6,335 nucleotides of DNA from Lachnospiraceae bacterium (GTDB lineage Bacteria > Bacillota > Clostridia > Lachnospirales > Lachnospiraceae): positions 1 through 6,335 of the forward strand of contig JAILIO010000185.1 of the NCBI GenBank assembly GCA_024695225.1, written 5' to 3'. Under the pieces are notes generated by a model that was given only the letters and a program-made list of their open reading frames with translations, did no database searches and was not told the origin of the DNA. A program made the position numbers and the translations under genes. Shown here piece after piece: positions 1 to 4,538 of the stretch (the stretch's first letter is position 1; each line of letters begins with the position of its first letter).

Positions 1-124
1 CATCGCCTCTGTCGTAATGGCAGCCATACTTTTACTGATCACGAATTTTGTCCCTCCTGCGAAGAAGCTGCATCCCATCATCTGGATAGGCGTATCTGCC
101 GTATTTGGCATGATATTTATGTGA
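1..124 (+). CDS. C-terminal end of a membrane protein, possibly a chromate (ChrA-type) transporter; 5' truncated by window edge
   Basis: The reading frame starting at base 2 is open from the left edge to a TGA at 122-124 and encodes 40 residues. It contains two hydrophobic stretches (beginning IASVVMAAILLLITNF and later IIWIGVSAVFGMIFM) separated by a short, basic, proline-containing loop (VPPAKKLHP). This is the look of the last two membrane helices of an inner-membrane transporter, with the stop directly after the final helix. The hydrophobic helix, then K-x-HP-I, then a glycine-containing last helix resembles the C-terminus of ChrA-family chromate transporters, but so short a fragment cannot settle the family. 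It ends 30 bases before the downstream phosphatase gene on the same strand with no terminator between, so the two are probably co-transcribed. That it is a membrane protein is fairly sure; the chromate assignment is a guess. Confidence 0.55.
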   Translation, partial: IASVVMAAILLLITNFVPPAKKLHPIIWIGVSAVFGMIFM

Positions 125-140
125 TCAGGCCGAACCCGGC

Positions 141-147
141 AGAAAGG
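141..147 (+). promoter_or_regulatory. Ribosome binding site of the HAD phosphatase
   Basis: AGAAAGG lies 7 bases before the ATG at 155. This is suitable Shine-Dalgarno spacing and supports that start codon. Confidence 0.65.
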
Positions 148-154
148 ATATCAG

Positions 155-1003
155 ATGAAAAATGTCCCAAATATCCCTGAGATAAACAAAGACCCCGGGG
201 ATCTGATCCGGAGGATAAAATACTTCGCTTTAGATCTGGACGGCACCATCTACCTGGGAAAAGAATGGATAGACGGTGCCGTGGATTTTCTGCACAGGGT
301 AAAAGAAAGCGGGCGGAAATACTATTTCCTCACAAACAATTCTTCAAGGGATCCGGAGACAGTGAGAGACAAACTCATCTCCATGGGACTTGAAACGGAT
401 CTGTCAGAAGTCATAACCTCCGGACAGGCTGCGGTGCTTTATCTTAAGAGAAACCACCCCGGGAGGAAAGTTTTCCTCCTGGGAAACCCTCTGCTCAGAA
501 GACAGTTTGAGTCAGAAGGCATATGCCTCACCGGCGTAAATGAAGACGCTGATGTGGCAGTTGGCGGATTCGATACGACTCTCGATTATGTAAAGATGAA
601 ACACTTCTGTGACCTTGTGAGATCGGGCGCGCCCTACATAATGACCCACCCGGATATCAACTGTCCCACAGAGGACGGTTTCATGCCTGACGCAGGAGCC
701 ATAATGGCCTTTGTGAAAGCAAGCGCCGGAAGAGAGCCCGACAGGATAATAGGAAAACCCTACAGTGACATGAGTGAATACCTGTTCACAAGGATAGAGA
801 GAGACACAGGATCCAGACCTGAAAAGAAGGAAGTTGCAGTCATCGGCGACCGCCTTTACACGGATATCGCTTCCGCAAAAAACTACGGCATGACTTCTGT
901 CCTGGTGCTCAGCGGAGAGACTTCCCATGAGGATATAACCTCCCCTGACAATAAATGGATACCGGACCTGATATTTGAAAGCGTGGCGTCCATAAGATTC
1001 TGA
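155..1003 (+). CDS. HAD-superfamily class IIA phosphatase, NagD/p-nitrophenyl phosphatase-like
   Basis: This 282-residue protein is a complete cytoplasmic HAD-IIA hydrolase, of the usual length for the NagD/AraL/phosphoglycolate phosphatase group. Motif I is DLDGTIYLG (27-35), with D27 as the expected aspartyl nucleophile and D29 as the acid/base. Motif II is TNNSS (60-64). Motif III is the lysine of GKP (K201). Motif IV is GDRLYTDI (231-238), with D232 and D237 as likely magnesium ligands. The C2-type cap lies between motifs II and III and includes THPDINCP and GFMPDAGAI (about 164-183), typical of this subfamily. Family members hydrolyse small phosphate monoesters such as sugar phosphates, phosphoglycolate or nucleotides; the substrate cannot be read from the sequence. 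The ATG at 155 is preceded by a good ribosome binding site. The gene follows a membrane protein by 30 bases and converges with the chemoreceptor gene downstream. All key residues are present. Confidence 0.93.
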   Translation: MKNVPNIPEINKDPGDLIRRIKYFALDLDGTIYLGKEWIDGAVDFLHRVKESGRKYYFLTNNSSRDPETVRDKLISMGLETDLSEVITSGQAAVLYLKRNHPGRKVFLLGNPLLRRQFESEGICLTGVNEDADVAVGGFDTTLDYVKMKHFCDLVRSGAPYIMTHPDINCPTEDGFMPDAGAIMAFVKASAGREPDRIIGKPYSDMSEYLFTRIERDTGSRPEKKEVAVIGDRLYTDIASAKNYGMTSVLVLSGETSHEDITSPDNKWIPDLIFESVASIRF

Positions 1004-1124
1004 CCCCTGCGTCTGTTTCCGGATAAACACAGACTGCGCCGTTCTTATACCCCATTTTCTCATGACGAAAAAGCCCGACTGGTGTGCAAGTGCCCCGATG
1101 ATGCCCTGGCTTGCAGCCTGCAGC
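1004..1124. other. Non-coding tail after the phosphatase gene with small inverted repeats
   Basis: About 120 bases lie between the phosphatase stop and the terminator. A small hairpin is possible near the start: GTCTGT at 1011-1016 pairs with ACAGAC at 1029-1034 and can be extended by GC pairs around one bulged T. A second pairing, TGCAAG with CTTGCA, occurs around 1086-1114. No convincing gene, promoter or RNA family was recognised here. On the minus strand the frame stays open and reads into the antisense of the phosphatase gene, but it has no ribosome binding site. Confidence 0.4.
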
Positions 1125-1164
1125 AAAAAAGCTGCTGCATCCTTCGATGCAACAGCCTTTTTTT
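1125..1164. terminator. Bidirectional intrinsic terminator between converging genes
   Basis: A 10-base-pair stem, GCTGCTGCAT (1131-1140) with ATGCAACAGC (1147-1156), has one mismatch and a 6-base loop. It is followed by seven T (1158-1164) and preceded by six A (1125-1130). It therefore works as a Rho-independent terminator in both directions: for the phosphatase transcript on the plus strand and for the chemoreceptor transcript (stop at 1213) on the minus strand. Confidence 0.88.
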
Positions 1165-1183
1165 AACTCGTCCCTGACAAACT

Positions 1184-1199
1184 ATGACAAAGATGTCAT
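1184..1199. repeat. Short perfect inverted repeat downstream of the chemoreceptor gene
   Basis: ATGACA (1184-1189) and TGTCAT (1194-1199) form a perfect 6-base-pair stem with a 4-base loop, 14 bases past the chemoreceptor stop. It has no T tract of its own. It may simply protect the 3' end of the transcript or be chance. Confidence 0.35.
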
Positions 1200-1212
1200 C
1201 AGAAGATCTCCA

Positions 1213-2949
1213 TCAATCCTTGAAGTAGGAAATGGTCTCCTGAAGTTCGCTTGCAAGTCTTGAAAGATCCTGGGCAGAATCGCTTATGATGGAGAATGTG
1301 GCGTTCAGTTCCTGCATGGAAGCGTTGGTCTCCTCTGTGGAAGCTGCATTCTCTTCAGATATAGCTGACAGATCGGAAACGATCCCCACCAGATTATCCT
1401 TGGAGCCGTTCAGATTGTCTACCCTGCCGCTTATGATATTGGATGTATCGGAGACGCCCTTCACGTTGTCGATCAGGCTCTGCATATCGTTCTTGGTATC
1501 GGAGAGCTGTCCGCTCTGCTGTGAGAAGTTCTCATTGAGCTGCTGCATGACAGACACGGAAGCCTCTGAATCTGCAAGGAGCTGGCTCACGATATCTTTT
1601 ATCTTGTCTGCGCTGTCTCTGGACTGATCGGCAAGCACCCTGATCTCGTCAGCAACAACAGCGAATCCGCGTCCTGCCTCTCCTGCTCTCGCAGCCTCTA
1701 TGGAAGCGTTGAGTGAAAGAAGGTTTGTCTGTGATGCGATATCAGTGATGGCCTGTGAGAATGTATCTATGGACTGGGCTGACTTGTTGGTGGACTCGAT
1801 GGTAGCTCCGATCTCTCTCACCGATGCAGTCACATTGTCGTTCTGGGTTATCAGTTTCTCCATGGCGGCCATGACATTGTCGCAGGCATCTCTCATGTCG
1901 TTGGATGCTTTGTCAAGCTCTCCCACGCGCCCTGAGATCTCTTCGATATTGTCGCCGATGGATGCTGTGTTTCCGTTTGCGGTCTCAACCGACTCAGCCT
2001 GGCTGACAGCTCCCTTGGAGATATCGTCAACTGCAGATGATATCTGATGGGAAGCTTCGCTGGCAGAATTTGAAGATGTGGAGAGTTCCCGGCTGGCACT
2101 CTGAAGCTGGTTTGCCATCTCTTTGCTCTTCTTTATGACATCGTTCAGTTTCGCATCCAGAAGTTCCAGACTGGCAGCTATTGCTCCAAGTTCATCATTT
2201 CTCTTCAGAAGATCGGGATCCAGGCTGGTCTTAAGATTACCCTCGGCGATAGACTCTATCTCTTCCGAAAGGGAATGCATCTTCTTTGATATATTGTTTG
2301 CAACCACAAGTCCAAGGCAGGCTATGATCACGGCAACGAAAACCGCCACAACGATCATTGTTAGAGCGCTCTTCCTGACCGCAGCAGATACAGTCTCTGT
2401 AGGCTTTCCTGCAAACACCATACCCACTATGGAACCGTCAGAATTCTTAAGAGGCACATAGTACGCACAGTAAGGAGTGTCGTTTATGGTCAGGCTCTTT
2501 GCCCAGTATTCATTTCCGCCATTCAGAACATCCTTTATAACACCCTCTGAAGCTGCGGTTCCAACGATCCTGTCATTGGTCCCCTTCTTGATGAGAGTAG
2601 TGACAGCTCTGGTATCACCCATAAAGATCGTGTAATCAATGCCGGTCTCTGATTTCACCCTGTCCAGATCATCGTAGAGTTCCTGAGTCACATCTCCGCC
2701 GCCCTTCATGATCCCGTCAAGGGTATCCTTGTTCCAGCCTTCCCAGTCACCGCTGTCGTTGATGGTTCCGATCTCATCGTTTAACTGCCAGCATGAATTT
2801 CTGAGTTCTTCCTCAAACATCTCATAATATGCGCTATTGAGATCGGAAACCGCTATCGCCGTAAGGATGATCGACACGACTACAAGTGCCGCCAAAGCGA
2901 TGTAGATGATCTTGAATATAAGTTTTCCGTTTCTTTTTTTCTGAGCCAT
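1213..2949 (-). CDS. Methyl-accepting chemotaxis protein (Cache sensor, HAMP, MCP signalling domain)
   Basis: This 578-residue transmembrane chemoreceptor senses an extracellular ligand and controls the CheA kinase through CheW. In order it has a basic N-terminus, membrane helix 1 (about 11-33), an external sensor of about 160 residues, membrane helix 2 (about 196-219), a HAMP linker (about 218-270) and a long coiled-coil signalling domain to the C-terminus. The sensor has the look of a single-Cache fold (sCache_3-like), with GIDYTIFMGDTR at 103-114, then RIVGTAAS, and PYCAYYVPL followed by DGSIVGMVFAG near its end. The signalling tip is unmistakable: IASQTNLLSLNASIEAARAG at 404-423, followed by EAGRGFAVVADEI. 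The protein ends in FKD and has no C-terminal CheR/CheB docking pentapeptide. The frame is open 26 codons further upstream, but the ATG at 2949 is preferred: it has an ideal ribosome binding site and gives a normal basic N-terminus. The ligand is unknown. Confidence 0.95.
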   Translation of the reverse strand: MAQKKRNGKLIFKIIYIALAALVVVSIILTAIAVSDLNSAYYEMFEEELRNSCWQLNDEIGTINDSGDWEGWNKDTLDGIMKGGGDVTQELYDDLDRVKSETGIDYTIFMGDTRAVTTLIKKGTNDRIVGTAASEGVIKDVLNGGNEYWAKSLTINDTPYCAYYVPLKNSDGSIVGMVFAGKPTETVSAAVRKSALTMIVVAVFVAVIIACLGLVVANNISKKMHSLSEEIESIAEGNLKTSLDPDLLKRNDELGAIAASLELLDAKLNDVIKKSKEMANQLQSASRELSTSSNSASEASHQISSAVDDISKGAVSQAESVETANGNTASIGDNIEEISGRVGELDKASNDMRDACDNVMAAMEKLITQNDNVTASVREIGATIESTNKSAQSIDTFSQAITDIASQTNLLSLNASIEAARAGEAGRGFAVVADEIRVLADQSRDSADKIKDIVSQLLADSEASVSVMQQLNENFSQQSGQLSDTKNDMQSLIDNVKGVSDTSNIISGRVDNLNGSKDNLVGIVSDLSAISEENAASTEETNASMQELNATFSIISDSAQDLSRLASELQETISYFKD

Positions 2950-2954
2950 AATCA

Positions 2955-2960
2955 CCCCTT
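2955..2960 (-). promoter_or_regulatory. Ribosome binding site that fixes the chemoreceptor start
   Basis: On the minus strand AAGGGG, within a longer purine run GGAAGGAAGGGG, lies 5 bases before the ATG at 2949. This selects that start over the longer open frame reaching 3027. Confidence 0.8.
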
Positions 2961-2998
2961 CCTTCCTTCCGGAAAAACAAAAATCAAAATGCAAAATA

Positions 2999-3026
2999 TG
3001 CGCCGCAGTCTTTTCCTTGCAGCGCA
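2999..3026 (-). terminator. Terminator-like hairpin between the DUF6465 gene and the chemoreceptor gene
   Basis: On the minus strand TGCGCTGCA (3026-3018) can pair with TGCGGCGCA (3007-2999): nine base pairs including one G-T wobble, with a 10-base loop. It is followed by a long but interrupted T-rich run (about 2974-2998). It starts 12 bases after the DUF6465 stop. The stem is GC-rich and fits an intrinsic terminator, but the broken T run may allow read-through into the chemoreceptor gene. Confidence 0.6.
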
Positions 3027-3038
3027 CCGGATCCTATA

Positions 3039-3479
3039 TCAGATACTTACACAGAAATCATCTCCGCCCTGCCCGTCTACGGTGTAATACGCGACTTCAT
3101 TCTTGGGCTGAATGAACAGTTCCAGATTTTTCACTTCCCTGTTTCCCGTCTTTGCCATGTAATCCTGGATAGCCTTCTCCGCAACAGAATCTGCTGTCAC
3201 TCCCCTGTCGTGGAATTCGATATTGTAAACCACACTGGCCTTTGAAAGCAGGCTCTTTGCTGAAGGTTTCCTGCCACCCTTTGCTGCTGTATTTTTCTTG
3301 GTGGATTTCTTCGCCGTGGCAGCTTTCTTGGCTGTGGTTGTCTTCTTCGCAGTTGTTGCCTTCTTTGCTGTGGCTTTCTTCTGGGCAGAAGTATCTTTCT
3401 TTGCAACTTCGGCCTTTGCTGTCGCATCAGTTGTTGCTGCAGCCGCTGTAACAGTCTGTTTCTTTTCTGATCCTAACAT
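3039..3479 (-). CDS. DUF6465-family protein with histone-H1-like Lys/Ala/Thr-rich N-terminal tail
   Basis: This 146-residue cytoplasmic protein has two parts. Residues about 20-75 form a low-complexity tail made of repeated AKKAT/TAKK units, strongly basic like bacterial histone-H1-like proteins. Residues about 80-146 form a small folded domain: a strand (VVYNIEFHDRGV), a helix (ADSVAEKAIQDYM), then VKNLELFIQPKNEVAYYTVDG. That ending (a V-K-x-L-x-L-[FY]-I-x-P strand, then a-YY-V-x-G) matches what I recall of the DUF6465 family, common in Lachnospiraceae. The function is unknown; the tail suggests binding to DNA, RNA or another polyanion, but that is inference. The frame can also start at a GTG at 3488, but that codon sits within 1 base of the Shine-Dalgarno sequence, so the ATG at 3479 is preferred. 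The gene has its own strong promoter and a hairpin after it, so it is probably mostly transcribed alone. Confidence 0.8.
   Translation of the reverse strand: MLGSEKKQTVTAAAATTDATAKAEVAKKDTSAQKKATAKKATTAKKTTTAKKAATAKKSTKKNTAAKGGRKPSAKSLLSKASVVYNIEFHDRGVTADSVAEKAIQDYMAKTGNREVKNLELFIQPKNEVAYYTVDGQGGDDFCVSI
3294..3383 (-). repeat. In-frame tandem repeat encoding the Lys/Ala/Thr tail
   Basis: Within the DUF6465 gene, residues 33-62 consist of about five imperfect units of roughly six residues (TAKKAT, TAKKTT, TAKKAA, TAKKST), a DNA period near 18 bases. The repeat could easily vary in copy number between strains. Confidence 0.6.
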
Positions 3480-3489
3480 GAAATTCACA

Positions 3490-3496
3490 CTCCCTT
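3490..3496 (-). promoter_or_regulatory. Ribosome binding site of the DUF6465 gene
   Basis: On the minus strand AAGGGAG ends 10 bases before the ATG at 3479 but only 1 base before the GTG at 3488. The spacing therefore decides in favour of the ATG. Confidence 0.6.
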
Positions 3497-3545
3497 TTCG
3501 TATTTTTTTGATATAAATTAAAACACTACAACAAAAACTATCTAT

Positions 3546-3574
3546 AATATAAATAAGTATCGAAAGAATGTCAA
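3546..3574 (-). promoter_or_regulatory. Sigma-A type promoter for the DUF6465 gene
   Basis: On the minus strand a perfect -35 box TTGACA (3574-3569) is followed, after exactly 17 bases, by TATATT (3551-3546), a five-of-six match to the -10 consensus. Transcription would start near 3539, giving a leader of about 60 bases. The flanking sequence is very AT-rich, which also favours promoter activity. No operator was recognised. Confidence 0.75.
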
Positions 3575-3613
3575 ATTATACCGCAACATTTTTAACATTT
3601 CATCACATTTTTT

Positions 3614-3634
3614 TATATATTTTATTAATATATA
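3614..3634. repeat. AT-only perfect palindrome upstream of the DUF6465 promoter
   Basis: TATATATT (3614-3621) and AATATATA (3627-3634) are perfect inverted repeats around a 5-base loop, about 40 bases upstream of the -35 box. It contains no G or C. It is not followed by T on the minus strand, so it is not a terminator for the sortase transcript. It could be an easily melted or bent region, a protein-binding site, or chance in an AT-rich spacer. Confidence 0.35.
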
Positions 3635-3665
3635 CTGTCTGACATCGCAGAAGATTTTTTCGGGA

Positions 3666-4532
3666 TCATTCTATCCTTTTCCCGATGACGACAAACCTGC
3701 CGTCCTCTGTCTGATAAGAACAGCATGAAAGGGTCAGGAATTCATCCCCGAAAGAAGCCTTAACCCCTGTGTCATAAAGGGACATTTTCTTTATGTTCTC
3801 ATACCAGTTGTCAAACTCCTGCTGGGTATCCGCATTGAAAAACTCATAAAATTTGAACACATCCTCATCGCTGTAATATACCTGTGTATAGAAAACGGAT
3901 ATCAGCTCATATTTCCTCTTCTCATACAGGGTGTCGAATTCCATGATGCTGTGTTCCCTGCCAAATTCCTGCTCCTGAAAGAGGTCCAGGTCCCCGAACA
4001 TATTTCCGTTCTTCATGGTATGTCCATGTATGATTATATTGTCTGATGGCGGATCCGAGACCACATTCCCGGTCTCGTCAACATACATATAGTTATCCGC
4101 CTTCGTTCCGGTGCCCACATTGGAATCCGTGTCAAAGATCAGGCTCCCGTTCACATTCTCATTCCCGTTAAAGTCCCTGTTGAGATAATAATTCTCATCC
4201 CCCGGGGTTAGCATCACGGGGTAATCGATGACCATGCCCTCTATCCTGAGCCAGCCTGCCATGTCCTTGTTCTTTTCGTGCATTTCCTTATACACCGGCA
4301 GGAGTTCCAGTTCAGAAACCTCAGGCAGGTCCTCCACCCCCACCACCACATTATTTGCTGAGGTGGTGAAATAGGGCTGCTGGACAGGGGTCATATCCAC
4401 CTGTCTCACAAATCTCTTCAAAATAAACGCAAATAATACCGCCCCGGCCACAACGGCAAGGGCGATAAATATCTTCTTCCTCTTTCTGAAAAATCTTTTA
4501 AGCTTTCTGAATCTTTTCTTCAAACCGTTCAC
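3666..4532 (-). CDS. Class B sortase (SrtB-type transpeptidase)
   Basis: This 288-residue membrane-anchored cysteine transpeptidase cleaves a sorting motif in a surface protein and links the protein to the cell wall. It has a very basic N-terminus (1-20), one membrane helix (about 21-38, cytoplasm-in orientation), a linker and an extracellular catalytic domain. Catalytic residues are H171 in HGHTM, C271 in TLSCCSY and R279 in GRFVVIGKR. The helix before the last strands with KKMSLYDTGV (249-257) is typical of class B. Two oddities are C270 directly before the catalytic cysteine, where the family normally has Thr, and an extra segment (about 138-163) just before the catalytic His. The start is a GTG six bases after the stop of the upstream surface-protein gene, with no good Shine-Dalgarno sequence, so translation is probably coupled. 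A TTG at 4523 is a less likely alternative. The neighbouring surface protein is the obvious substrate candidate. Confidence 0.92.
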   Translation of the reverse strand: MNGLKKRFRKLKRFFRKRKKIFIALAVVAGAVLFAFILKRFVRQVDMTPVQQPYFTTSANNVVVGVEDLPEVSELELLPVYKEMHEKNKDMAGWLRIEGMVIDYPVMLTPGDENYYLNRDFNGNENVNGSLIFDTDSNVGTGTKADNYMYVDETGNVVSDPPSDNIIIHGHTMKNGNMFGDLDLFQEQEFGREHSIMEFDTLYEKRKYELISVFYTQVYYSDEDVFKFYEFFNADTQQEFDNWYENIKKMSLYDTGVKASFGDEFLTLSCCSYQTEDGRFVVIGKRIE

Positions 4533-4538
4533 ATGAAA

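Noticed and set aside
512..1126. 204-codon open frame on the minus strand opposite the phosphatase gene
   Set aside because: It is antisense to a clear HAD hydrolase with all motifs, has no ribosome binding site, and shows no recognisable domain.
1062..1166. 34-codon plus-strand open frame whose stop falls at the terminator T tract
   Set aside because: No Shine-Dalgarno sequence precedes its ATG, and its last third is simply the terminator hairpin translated.
2950..3027. 26-codon N-terminal extension of the chemoreceptor
   Set aside because: It would translate through the terminator-like hairpin and the ribosome binding site itself. The ATG at 2949 has ideal spacing and gives a normal chemoreceptor N-terminus.
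3298..3516. Hydrophobic plus-strand frame that looks like a membrane peptide
   Set aside because: It is the antisense of the Lys/Ala-rich repeat of the DUF6465 gene; lysine codons read backwards give Phe and Leu, so the hydrophobicity is an artefact.
3627..3668. Possible intrinsic terminator directly after the sortase stop
   Set aside because: Only a 4-base stem is available, and no T run follows on the minus strand.
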